Shown one piece after another: positions 18,367 through 30,300 of a stretch of 64,000 nt of DNA. The stretch covers positions 310,001 through 374,000 of the forward strand of contig JAACJK010000227.1 in the NCBI GenBank assembly GCA_013368325.1. The letters run 5' to 3'. A program made the position numbers and the translations under genes. Source of the stretch: Ephemerocybe angulata (lineage: Eukaryota > Basidiomycota > Agaricomycetes > Agaricales > Psathyrellaceae). The notes below the pieces were generated by a model, which searched no databases, was not told the origin of the DNA, and was given only the letters and a program-made list of their open reading frames with translations. The first letter of the stretch is position 1, and each line of letters opens with the position of its first letter.

Positions 18367-20636
18367 ATGTGGAAGGTTCTCGTAAACCCATTTCGATCGC
18401 GTTGGAAAGGAAGGAAAGGTGCTAGTGAGTTCCGTGTATAGAAAGTATACCGTGGAGCCATCCAGCTTATGGATACCACCACCTGTATAGGGCATACGGA
18501 AGAGCGCTTAGAGCCTATCGCTCCTCGCATAGTACCTCCACAGCCTTCCTCGGAGAACGCCCCTCATACAGCGCCTACGCATCCTCACTTGGAGCCTACA
18601 CCCCAGTCAACACCAACACAACCTTTCCCAGAGGATGCCTCTTCTTCAGCGCTCGCACAACCTCTCCAGGAGCATGACCCAGTATTTGTGCCTACGCAAC
18701 CTCCCCAGGAGCCGACCCGTAATTTAGCGGCGACAGGGACTCCCCCGGAAGCTACCCCTAATTTCGCACTTACACAACCTTCCCCGGAGCCCCCTCGAAT
18801 CGACGCCCAACAGGCACCACAGTTCTTCTGCGGCAGCAGCAACAACTCCTTCGGCTCACTGGCTATCACCACCGTTCAGGGTACACCAGAGTGATTACGA
18901 TGAACGTACGCCTTCATCTTATGTCCGCTCTGAAGATTTTGCTCCCTTTTTCTCTAGTAAGACGAGCTATCGCCGCAGAAATGCGAAGAAGCATTCCAGC
19001 GATAGTGCGCCATAGCAATGAAAACGCATTAGTTCTCACCGATGCATTGGGAGAGACTCTGACTCTCCCGTGGAGTGTTGTGCCGACCTATGAGGTTTCG
19101 TTAAATCTTTTTCATCCTAACTGAAGTATCTATTGATGATACCGGTTAAACAGGAGTTGAAACGACTGTTGGTGAACCATTTCATAGGTAAATTGGGAGA
19201 GAAGCGTGTCGCAGAGGGGCGTTATTGCATAGGACGGGCAGAAGGATCAGACGATGGATTGGTGGTCAGTTCCGAGGATTGGGTTAAGATTAGGGACGAA
19301 CGTGAGCAGCTGGTGATGAGTATGCTAATTGAGCAGAAATTGGACGAGGAACTGAATAGAATGTGCCCAAAATGTGGGAGGACTGAGCTTGGGACGTATG
19401 TAGACCAGGGGTGGCATGTTTGGTGGGTCCTTTCTCCCTGGAGCTACATGAGAGTCCCCTATGTCCTGACGTCGAAGCAGCCGGCGGTGTGGAACTCGAT
19501 ACATTCTTCCAGAAAACCCCAAAGCGAGGCGTCGGGGCACCGTCCGGGCAGAAGAGCCGGAGGAGGTTTTGCAATTTCGCCATATGCGAAAGCAGCCCAT
19601 TAGGGTGAGTTAACATATCTCTCCATCCTCACCTGAATGTGATAGGCGGTCTGCCTTCAATGGTCATACTTAACTCACGGCTCCATATGGTCCTTGGATT
19701 TATAGAAGGTGAGTTCTGTTTCGTTCCGAATCCCGATAGTTGACTACTCACAGCTCGCTCACCGTTCGGGGCCTTTCACTGTATAGCCTGTAAGTCTCAT
19801 TTCGGGCTGCATCCGAAGCGTGTGGTGCTCACGTATCGGGGCCTCTCAACTTACAGTGGGTAAGTCCTGTTTCGCCCCCGATATAAAGCGTGTGGTGCTC
19901 ACGAATCGGGGCCTCTCAATTTACAGGCCGTAAGTCCCGTTTTGCCCCAGATACCAAGCGTGTGGTGCTCACAGATTGGGGCCTCTCAAATCTACAGGAA
20001 GTAAGTCCCGTTTCGCCCGATATGAAGCAGGTGGTGCTCATGGATCGGGGCCTCTCAATTTGCAGCTTGTAAGTCTTCTTTACCCACGATACAAAGCCTG
20101 TGGTGCTCACGGATTGGGGCCTCCCAATTTAAAGATGGTAAGTCCCGTCACGCCCCAGATGCAAAGCGTGTGGTGCTCACGGATCGTGGTCTTTCAATTT
20201 CCAGGCTGTAAGTACCGTTTCGCCCAATCCGAAGCGTGTGGTGCTCACGGATCGGGGTCTCTCAATTTACAGTTTGTAAGTCCTGTTTTGCCCCAGATGC
20301 AAAGCGTGCGGTGCTCACAGAACGGGATTTCTCAATTTACAGGACGTAAGTCCCATTTTGCCCTGAATGCGAGTGGCATGGGTCGTGGTCCCTCGGAGAA
20401 TAAAGTGTTTGCTCACGAATCGGGCCTGTCAAACTACAGCGTCGGCGCGTAAGTCATGTTTCCATTCGGATACCTCCAGCACCCAGAAACCAGATAACTC
20501 ACACTCTGGTCTTCTCCTTGCGCTCTAGAAAGAGATGTGGGGACAAGCCCGAGCCAAGGCCAGATGTAGGTTCATTACATGTATCCTGCATCCACAACTT
20601 ATAAATTTCCACACAGTCGAAGAACTCGCCGACTAG
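18367..20636 (+). CDS. ULD gene 2: ubiquitin-like domain protein with 11 micro-exons
   Basis: The predicted product is 357 aa from 18 exons. Large exons are 18367-18424, 18491-18880, 18958-19094, 19154-19422 and 19481-19604. Then come 11 micro-exons (19706-20448), then 20529-20565 and 20617-20636. The start is MWKVLVNPF, followed by a longer Pro/Thr linker, FCGSSNNSFGSLAITTVQG, the ULD core DALGETLTLPWSVVPTY and the CPKC...CRRC pair. It ends RFEELAD. An 11-bp deletion removed the NMIIHQ segment and destroyed the frame of the old exon-2 end (a tga would follow). An earlier gtacac donor at 18881 lies in the same phase and restores the frame, so I place the junction there. That junction is inference. 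Confidence 0.65.
19605..20528 (+). repeat. Micro-exon array 2
   Basis: The intron unit is the same subfamily as in array 1 (start gtaagtcctgtttcgcccc, end ggggcctctcaatttacag). Micro-exons start at 19706 aag, 19787 cct, 19857 tgg, 19927 gcc, 19998 gaa, 20066 ctt, 20135 atg, 20205 gct, 20273 ttt, 20343 gac, and 20440 with 9 nt (cgt cgg cgc). They decode as KPWAELMAFDRRR and lead into KEMWGQARAKARFEEL. One acceptor is aaag (20134). Spacing is mostly 68-71 bp; the last units are longer (97 and 89 bp). Confidence 0.82.
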
Positions 20637-21558
20637 GAGTTCCGCCGGCCTTGAGCCTTACGCCTCGCATGTCCCCACGACCTGTGCGCACTTCCTCCTC
20701 TTCTGAAGTGCTCCACTAATATATGACCCAGGGAAGTTTCCTGTTCTATTTATCCTTTCAACGCTGTCTTCAACGCTGCCTTTCACACTTTTATGCATCA
20801 TTTCGTGTTTTTTTTGTTTGTATAGGCTGGATATCTATTGTATTCTGTGTGATAAAATGTACTTCTCATTCATCGGCCACGCGAATATCCATGCTCGGTC
20901 AGCTGTGTTGTGTCCCAGGTTCAGTGCTATGAGACGAACAAACTGACGGCGCCGATGAGACGAACAACGAAAAAAAGGAGCGAAAAGTCGTCCTTCCGTG
21001 ACAATAACCGTGTTTCGCACACACCGAAACGCGCTAGCCTAGTACCGAAGCCAAGGTGCGATGTGAACAAGGAGCACGGCGCGTACAACCATCCAGTCAG
21101 TCATATATAGCTCTCTATGCGCGAACCAGCGAACCAGCGAGCGCTCGGTCGGGACGCGAACGGTACATAGATCAACCAGCGGCCACGAAACAAGCAGAGC
21201 AAAACTGGGATATCGTACCGCCAGGCCTGGGCGTGAAACGAGGGCAGCAGGAATGGCTGAATCGAAAATAGAAGATAGAAAATATAGGGTTTGAAAGAAA
21301 ACGGGTGAACGATATGAAAGAAATGTGACCGCGACGAACATCGAGAAGCGAGCGGAAGGGGCGAACAAACGACCGGACGTAGGACGTACGAGCACTCAAA
21401 AGCGACCATCGCGAACGAACGAACGAACAAGTTGAAGCAAGGGATAAATCGACGAAGGAAGAATAAAGGAAGCTCGAAGAGACGCAAAGGCAAAGCATCG
21501 AATGTGGGGATTGGAAGAAAAAGCAGGACGAGAGGTAAGTATAAGAAACGATGCTCAC
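20637..21558. other. ULD gene 2 3' flank and decayed DNA
   Basis: The first part is the conserved ULD downstream block (ttcacacttttatgcatc, gctggatatct, aaaatgta). The rest has no gene. It is where intron 2 and exon 3 of the inverted CA remnant would be expected, but no exon 3 (HHEAYTKAL) is found on either strand. Confidence 0.55.
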
Positions 21559-22579
21559 CTCCGAATGACCCGAGTTCGCCGAAGCCTCAGTACATTCGCC
21601 TTCACATCCGGCCCAATCCTGGCATCGTGCCCCCACACCTCGCCCACGCCAATCCCCTCCGAGTCTCCAATCTTAAGTTCGCCCTTCCTGTTTGCTCCAA
21701 ACCTCCCCCTGCTACCGCTCGCTCTACACCCATCAAGGTTTGTACCACACGTTCACGGGTCCACGAAGGGAAAGAGACGAGGCGTTGGAAGCGCATGATG
21801 TTCACGGCGTTCGTAGATAGGGAGGATGTCGCATCGCACTGCGAGGTTCGTGGGGTGTCTGAAGTCACCAATGATGATGCGACGCTGAGCCAGATGCCAA
21901 TGAGATTCCGGAGAAGAGGAGGGTAAGGATGTGGAAGTGGATGCAGAGGTGGGGGAGAAGACGTGCAGCGTTAGGAGAGGTCTATTCTCTGGAGCGCTCC
22001 TCGAGCAGAGAGGCCGTTTTCGCCACGACGCGTTCGTATCCATTATGCTCCGGTATGACGACACGATTGACTTTAAGCACACCACATCGGTCAGAAGGGA
22101 AGAAAGCAAGGAATCACGATGACTCACGAAGTAAGCTTTACCTCCTCAAACGTATTCACAAATTGCCTGCCGGATCCATCGTCTTAGGATTCGGGTCGAA
22201 GATCGTCCGCTCGCTTACGCCCTAGCGCTGCAGGCTACGATCTGAACGGCGGGCACTGGTCGCAGACGGGCCAGGCCAAACCCTCAAGCAATTGAAGCCG
22301 GGGCTGTCCTGCTGCATGCATGTGCGGTGGAGGACGTTGGACCTGATCTCATGGAGCTCGTCAGTCAGTTCGCTTGGAGCTCGTCAGTCAGTGCGCTTCG
22401 GAGGTGGTGCGTGTGCCGCTGTTCCCAGGAGATGGAGTCCGTGTTAACGGAGGGTCTGTGGGGCGCTCGAAAGCATGTGGATGAAGACATAGTGCACGTA
22501 GGGGGTGGGAGCGCCGCTTTGACGACGAGCTGGCGAGGGAAATGTCGAACGACAGGCTGAAGAGGGCGCAGATGGGCAT
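21559..22579 (-). pseudogene. Inverted carbonic anhydrase remnant CAinv2
   Basis: On the minus strand it begins MPICALFSLSFD. It shows the same decayed zinc region as CAinv1 (tgcagcgctagggcgtaa) and an exon 2 with cgcagtgcgatgcgacatcct and tgatgggtgtagagcgagcgg. It keeps the exon-2 end (gtgaaggcgaatgtactgaggcttcgg, gtcattcggag) followed by a gtgagc donor, as in forward copies. Stops, frame breaks and lack of the last exon make it a pseudogene. It is closely related to CAinv1, so the two units share a recent ancestor. Confidence 0.75.
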
Positions 22580-22877
22580 CGTGGCGTCATGTCACACAGT
22601 TTAAGATAGTTCTGTGTCCTTTGTATGGAGGAGGTCGAGGTCGGTAGGGTTGGAGGAGAGAGGAGGAGAGCGAGCGAGAAAGGGGCGAACATCGCACAGC
22701 TGATCCCCGCTTTGATCCCCGAAAGGCCCACGCTCATTCCACTTCCTTCCGCGTTTTCCTTCCTTCTCCATCGTCGCGTTCCTCTCCTCCTCCCTCTCCA
22801 AACTCCTATCCACTCTGGCAACTCTACAGGAAGGATTTGGAACTTTAACATAGCAAGCAAGAGAGAGGACGTCGGAA
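22580..22877. promoter_or_regulatory. Shared intergenic promoter between CAinv2 and CA3
   Basis: This is the same arrangement as 14340-14647. The ctgatccccgctttgatccccg block at 22700-22721 is followed by cccacgctcattcc. Confidence 0.5.
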
Positions 22878-24980
22878 TCCCCTCTGGGCGCTTCACAGCG
22901 CGCCCATCTCAAGCGCCCTTCTACCCCTAGCACACGCACAGCGCAGCCACAAGCACTTCCTTTGCCCTAATATGGGGCGCGGTATCCCTACCAGACCAAT
23001 TACACGAGATCGAACAGCTGGACTTGTGTCCCCCCGCCCACGCATGTCGCAGGATAGCCCTGGCTTGCTTGAGGGATTGGCGCTGAGGGCCAGCGCCCGC
23101 CGTTTATGATCGTGGAGTATAGCGATAGTAGGGTGAATGAAGGCGCGATATTCGATGCGGATCCGGGGACGATGTTTACGGCGGGGAATATTGCGAATAT
23201 GTTTGAGGAGGGGGATGTTAGTTCGTGAGTCGTCGGTCTTGTTTCTTTCTTGTTTCCTTTTCTTCCTTCCTTCCCTTTCCTTCCTCCTACCTTCCTTTCG
23301 TTCGGTCTTAGTTTCGTGCTATCGTATTGTGGGCATGGTGCTGACGCGTTTATGTTTATAGAAACGCAGTCCTCACCTACGCCGTCGGAACCCTAAAAGT
23401 CAAGCACGTCGACATAATAGGCCACTACGGCTGCGGCGGCGTCGCAGCGAGCATGGCCCCTCTCCCCGACGGCTACGCTGAGCGCTGGCTCGGGCATACC
23501 ACCCTCCCTGCGCTTCCGTCATCATCGTTCTCCCATGCCTCTTCCTCGTCCCATTCCACCTTGTCCTTGAGTACTTCCCCTTCCTCGGCGGCTTCCTCGA
23601 GTGCTAGCGGGCAAGGAGAGACGCATTCGGCGCCGGAGGAGACCCCCGCGGACCTCGCAATGCAGCGCTGGATCCTCCCCATCCGCAAGATTTACGAAAC
23701 CAGTGGTCGGCCTGAGATCCGTGACCGTGAGCGCGTGCAGCGCCTTTTCTCGTTTCCTTCGTGGAGCCGTGAACGTATTGCGAGTCTTGATGGTTGCCGA
23801 GTGGTTTTCGGGGAGCGAGTGGGAATGGGAAAGGAGAGGAGAGAGAGATCGGGGAGGAGATTAAAATTGCATGATGGCGCGTTTAGGGCGGTTGTGGAGG
23901 AGAATGTGAAGGCGAATGTGTGGAGGCTTGGGAGAAGTCGGGTTATTAGGGAGGTGAGTTGGCGTTTTCTCGTTCTCTGTTGTTCTGGTTTCGGTCGTTG
24001 GTTGGTTGGTTCGGTTTGTCGGTTTGGGTGTTGGATTCTCGGGTTCCTCTCGCGGATTGTTCTTGGTTTTTGGTATCTCGTGGTTTTCCTCGTCATTGGC
24101 TTGGGCGTCGTAGGTGGAGCCCACTTTGGTGGTTGTGCTCGTGTTTTCCTTCTCCTTTCATATCCTCCCACCCCTTTTCTTCATTCTGCTATGCTATAGG
24201 GTGCTGCGCCCCCGTCCGTGGATGGAGTGTAGCGGATTCCTTCCTGGGCCGTGCGGTTTGAGGCTGCGTTTAACACTTTGCTTTATCCGTTCGTTCGTCC
24301 ATTCGTTTGTTTGTTCCTGGTTTTGGCTGCGCTGCGTTGGGCGATGGTGCAGCGTGCGTTGCTCTGCTGCGGCTATCGCTTTACTTTCGCGTTCTGTTAG
24401 GGTGATCATTGCCTGTGCGATGGTGCCTGTGTGCTCTTTCGTGTGTCGGTTTTGATATTGGGCTTTTGGCTTCGTCCTGTTTGTCTTCTGCCTCGCTCGT
24501 TCGATAATCCGTTCGTTCATTCGTTCATTCGTCCTGAGTTGATCCTTCATTCATTCGTTCTGGCTCTCGCATCGAGTGCACAGTCATGTCTATCCGGCGT
24601 GACGATGGTATCGTCTCGGGCATGAGGCCTTCTGCGTTTGACTTTCGAATGCCGACGATCGGTGCTCAAACCGAGACTTTGTACCCCTGTGTACTTTCCA
24701 GCGCATGCGCTGCGTACCCGTCGCCCCCACTTTTCTTCCTCCCCACTGTCTCCGTTGCATCCACGAACCCTCATGCTCATCCCCCCTTCCCTTCTAGCAC
24801 CACGAAGCGTACGCCAAAGCCCTGTACACAGAAGAACCGATGAACCCCGTGTACGTGCATGGCTGGGTGTACGACCTCGAGACGGGGGTTGTTAGTGATT
24901 TGGGGGTGAGTGCGGGTCCGCCTGGGTGGGTCCCGCCGCCGGGGGGCGTGCAGGGGTTTCCTGCTATGCGGGGGGCATAG
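22878..24980 (+). pseudogene. beta-carbonic anhydrase copy CA3, zinc Cys replaced by Tyr
   Basis: The leader ATG has become atc (22877 region). A 1-bp deletion in ctgagggccagc (four g reduced to three, about 23087) shifts the frame just before the active site. The zinc motif itself reads E-Y-S-D-S-R, so the ligand Cys is now Tyr (tgt to tat near 23118), while Asp and Arg remain. Exon 2 (from about 23363) keeps GHYGCGG, the Ser-rich insert and LAMQRWILPIRKIYETSGRPEIR, but its following part is shifted (IASLDGCRVV for IARVLMGAE). It ends VIRE at 23952 before a gtgagt donor. The third exon begins at about 24798 and ends GFPAMRGA. It is the closest of the dead copies to the intact one. Confidence 0.85.
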
Positions 24981-27351
24981 GGGGTAGGGAGGAAGAAGGG
25001 GAGAGAGTGGGGAAAAGGGTGGAAATGGGTGAATGGATGGTTTATGGACGATTTATGGGAGAAAGGAGGCTTATGGGAGACAGGGGGGAGGTGGGAGGGT
25101 GAAGGAGAACTAGGGAGGGAGAGGAGAGGAGAGGTACTCGGAGGGGAGGCGTATAGCGTTGTAAGTAACGATGTAAGTGTGGCTTGTCATTGATGTGGAC
25201 ATGGCTGTTGTTGCGTTGTCTGGTGGCTGGGTTTGGCTCGGAGGATCGGGGTTGGGTGCGCGATGCTTATGATTTGGGGTGATATTCAGATGGCAGCGTT
25301 GAAGGTTCTGATTGACATTTCTCGCAGTCTCCCCGCAGTGGGCGGCGATGGATGGAGGAACAGTCCTTTGGGAGGATCATGGACGCTCGACAAACAATCA
25401 TCGTCTTCGCTCCTTTCGAGTTGTAGCGTGCCTGGACTGAATGACTTCGTTCTGGATGCTCGAAACGCGATGTGGCCCCGAGTTCACCTCCATCATCTAT
25501 TGGGGCGACAGGATGATGCAGATACACCGTGTACCTGCGATTCTCGGGTACCACCGTCAGCGCAAGACAGCTATGTAGCTGCCCTGCCGTCCTCCACCAT
25601 CATAGGAGCTCGGTGTACCGAGCCATTGGCAGTGCTGAAGGAGTGGAATCCGTGGGTTCGGGGAGGTTCGTTGCGCGTCGATCGGGGATTCGGCGACGCT
25701 GGTTTGCGGTTCGCTGTGTCGGCGGGTAGAGCGCAGTCGAGTTTGATTCTATCGAGCCCGTGGGCGGTCGATGATTGACAACGTGCTTCGTATACAGGGG
25801 TGTCGGCGGCAGAGCGCACCTGATCGGGTTCACATGGCATGTTCAGTGCAGGGCGTTGCTGATCGCACACCTCAACTCGAAAGGGTGAAGTGAAAATGGA
25901 GCTGCGGGAACTCTTGGGAGGAGTGTGATTGGGACCATGAGACGACGGTGTGTTTTGCAAGACGGTAAGGGCATTTTTTGTGTGCGCGACCGCGAGACTC
26001 AAATGAACAACGTGGGCGCCTATTGATTGTGACTGGAGCTGAAGGTTCACCAGCACCTTGATTTCTCGCATTTGGATAATCACTGTCAGATATTAGCAGA
26101 ACACTTCGTACATGAACCCTGGATTCGTCACCACGCCACCGCACCAGCGGCGCATGGCGTGTTCATGGTGCTGCGTAAATTAATAAACGCCCGCAATCCG
26201 TAATCTTTCTACGATGTGTAGTAGCTGGCGAATCGGTGCCTCGATGGAACGAGCACTCCAGGTGGTATTGCAAGTAGATTGCTATATAAGATGAGCAATG
26301 TATCACGGTGTTTCATAAGCTGACTGCGGCTGCACCCGCACTGCGTAGCGTTGGGTTCACCTTGGTCAGGGAATGTAACGTTGAACAGTCGAAAGAGGTC
26401 TCCACACACGCTATTATTCTCCCCAAGAGTGCGCATGCGGTGTGTACTCTCAGAATTGAGAAGGGGGGATGGGAGAACGTTTCGTTGCTCTCCGACTCTG
26501 CCACTTTCTGTAATGTGTCACCGGCGTACCTGTTTCATGCATTCACCTCTTGGCGAGGCCGCAGGCCGCAGGTACCCTTTCTCTAATCACACGATTCTGA
26601 GCCTCCGCCCAACTATGAACGTACGCATGATTTAAAAGTTCCAGATCCCAGCCTACCCAATCCGAAGGCAAACAAAGAGGCAAAGGAGACGGTTTCAACA
26701 CTCACGTCGTTGGCTCATCTTTGGAATCAGAGCAAATTACGCGGGTGGGCTCCGAGTCTTCTGCGTTGTCAAACCGAGATAGCGACCCTTCTGGTTGTAC
26801 ACCTGGCACAGTCGATGACTGACGCCAGTATACCAGGGTATCGATCGAACCCTGTTTTACCCAAAATATCTTGAAACGCAGCTGGGTTGACGCAGGGCAT
26901 CGTTATTAACGCATGGAAGGTAGACCATGACCCTACCAGCTCAATTCTCTGGGTGGTCGCGTACGCCGTGCCTCCGACGGAGGCAGGTGGTCGTCCAGTA
27001 ATTACTTGGACGCAGGGGCTCACTGTGTTCCAGTCATTCGCAAAAATCTCTTCCCACCCTCAGGAATAAGAAAGCAGATGATTTGCAGCAATCGTCTAAC
27101 CTATCATCCCTTGGCGCGGATATCATAACACCGAATTTGGTCGGAGTGCGATGCGGGATTAAATTTCATTCTCGTTAGATCGTGACTGAAAAGAAAGGAT
27201 TCTGCATGGATAGACGTTTCGCCTCCTCCCCTACACCTCGCGAGAGAGGCATGCTGTCCAGCTATAACCTGTCAGACTAATCGGCGTTGTCTCTCCCTTT
27301 GCCCCAGTCCGGATCCTTCGACCTTTCTCTTCAATCCTGCAGTCAAATACG
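24981..27351. other. Non-coding duplicated spacer and ULD gene 3 promoter
   Basis: No gene is supported in 2.4 kb. Blocks at about 25270 and 25470 are shared with the spacer after CA1. The final part contains ggtcggagtgcgatgcg (about 27140), matching the ULD gene 1 promoter, and a pyrimidine-rich leader. Confidence 0.55.
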
Positions 27352-30300
27352 ATGTGGTCGATGCTTTCAGGCCTATTTTGGTCGTGCCTTTCGGGTGGGG
27401 GAGCAACCGGTGAGTTCTTGGCACAGAATTATTTCCGCATTATCCTACATCTAAAGAAAACCACCCACATATAGCGCCTACGGATCACCCTTTAGAGCCT
27501 GTCGCTCCTTGCATAGTGCCTCCTCAGATATACTCGGAGCCCGCCGCTTGCCAGAGCCTACGCGCCGCCCCCCAGGAGCCTACCCTCCATTCAGCGCCAA
27601 CGCACCCTCCTCAGGATTCTGCCAGCCATACATTGCATGCGCAGCGTCCCCCAGAGACTGACCACCTGGAGCCGGCCGGGAATTGTGCGCCAACACGGCC
27701 ACTTTCGGAGCCCACTCCATTCGACTCGCAACAGACGTTGCAGATCCCCATGGAACCCGGTCCAGAGCCTACCCCTCCTTTCGCGGCTACGCAGCCTCCC
27801 CCGGAGCCCGCTCCAGTCTTTGCTCAAGGGCCCCAGTTCTTCTGTGGCAGCAGGAACAACACGTTCGGCCAAGTAAACATTACGAACGTCCATGGGAACA
27901 TGAACATGCACCACAGTGACCAGTTGAATGAATGTACGTCCTCATATCGTGTCCGCTTCGAAGAATTGCGTTCGCTAACTTCACTTATATGAACCAGTGA
28001 TACGAGTCGCCGCTGCAATACAAAGAAGCATTCCAGCGATGGTTCGTCACAGCAACAAGAATGCATTGGTCCTTACCGATGCGTTAGGAGAGACCATCAC
28101 TCTCCCATGGAGCGTTGTCCCAACCTACAAGGTAATGTGAAATAACATGTTCCAACTGAACGACCTTTCGATGATATTGTATAAACAGGAGTTGAAACGA
28201 CTGTTGACCAACCATTTCAGGGGTAAAGTCGGAGCGCAGCGCGTCGCGGATGGGCGTTATTGCTTGGGACGGTCAGAGGGATTAGAAGATGGAATGCTGG
28301 TCAAGGCCAGAGATTGGGAGAATATCAGGGACGAACATGTGCAGCTGGTAATGAGTATGCTGGTTGAGGAATATGAAAACGAGGATCTCGAGAGAACGTG
28401 CCCGAAATGTGGCATGACCGAGCTTGGGACATATGTCGACCAGGGGTGGCACGTGTGGTGCGCCATTTTTCCTCGGAGTTATGTAAATATTACCGTACTG
28501 ACAGTGCTGTAGCCGGCAGTGCAACACTCGATTTCTCCTTCCAGGGCTGAGGAGAATGAGAGGCGAAGAATCCGCGCCTGTCGAAGATCCACGGGAGGTA
28601 CTTCAATTTCGCCATGTGCGAAAGCAGGGGGTTTCGGTATGGTTATATATATCCCCATCTCAACATGGGTCTAAGTGCTCACGGCTTGACGTTTCTGTCT
28701 TTGAATGCACAGTCGGCAAGTTGTTTCATCTCGGTACTGATCATAGGGCGCTCACAGCTAGTATTGAATCAATAGTGTACCGACGTGAGCCACCGACCGC
28801 CATTAGTTCTGATGGTCGAGTACTCACTGCTTGCGGTCTTGGCTTGATAGTATGTAAGTCCTGTTCCCCGCGAATACAAAAACTGCGGTCCTCAAGAATT
28901 GATATTTTGAATATACTATAGCGCGTCAGTCCTCGTTCGACCTGAATGCTCATACCTGGGTGCTCACGTCTCGTGCTTGAATTTATAGTTCGTGAGTCCT
29001 CTCGCGTCCTGAATGAATCTTCATGCCTGCTCACAGATTTGGGTCACTCAAATTAAAGCTTGTGAGCCTTGTTTCTCTCGAAATACGAAGAGCGTGTGCT
29101 TACAGCTCGGGGTTTTGAATTTATAGGAAGTAAGTCCCGCTTTGCACCAGAGGCAAGCACTGTAGTTCTCACGGATTGGGGCCATTCAATTGACAGGAAG
29201 TAAGTCCTGTTTCGCACCAACACGAAGAGCGTGATTACAACTATCGTTCTTCTATTTATAGGAAGTAAGTCCTGTCACTGTCTGCCGCGAATACAGGAAT
29301 TGGGGTGCTCACGGATTGGGGTTGCTCAACGTATAGCGCGTCAGTCTCTTTCGTCCTGAATGCTCATACCTGATAGCTCACTACTAGGGCCTTGAATTTA
29401 TAGGAAGTAAGTCCTGTTTCCCCCCAATACGAGGATTGTGATGCTCACGGAGTCGGTGTCTCCAATGTGTAGCGTGTCAGTCCTCTCTCTTCCTGAATCC
29501 TTATAACTGCTCACAGATTGGGGTCATTAAATTGAAAGCTTGTAAGCACTGTTTCTCCCGAAATTCAAAGGGTCGCGCTCACAGCTCGGTTCTTTGAATT
29601 TACAGGAGGTAAGTCCTCTTTTACACCGAATGCAAGCAGCTCACAGATCGGGGGTTTGCAATGTATAGAGCGTTAGTCCTTTTTCACTTGGAACTTGGAA
29701 GTCTCATACCTCAGAGCTCACGGCTCGAGTCTTTCGATTTATAGGAAGTAAGTCCGGTTCCACCCCGAATACAGGAATTGGGTCGCTCACAGACTGGCGT
29801 TTTAATGTATAGCATGTCAGTCCTCTTTAGTTATGAATGCTCGTACCTGAGTGCTCACGGCACGGGCTCCGAACTTATAGCAAGTAAGTCCTATTTCACC
29901 CCGAATGCGAACATTGTGATGCTCACGAAACCGCTGATATTAATGTATAGGCCGTCAGCCCTCTCTCGTCCTCAATCCTCCCTTATCCTTGCTCATGGGT
30001 TGGGATCATTCGATTTACAGATGGTAAGCCCTGTTTCTCCCAACATACAAAGGGCGTTTTCTCACAGCTTGAGTCTTTAAACCCATAGGAAGTAAGTCCT
30101 ATTCCACCCCGAATCCAGGAATTAGGGAGCTCACGGATTACGGTTTATCAATGTATAGCATGTCAGTCCTCTCTCAGCCTGAATACACATACATGAATGC
30201 TCACATCTCGTTCCCTGAATTTATAGCGAGTAAGTCCTGTTTTGGCCCGAGTACAGAAATTGGTGGTGCTCACAGATTGGGGTCAATTTACAGATTGTAC

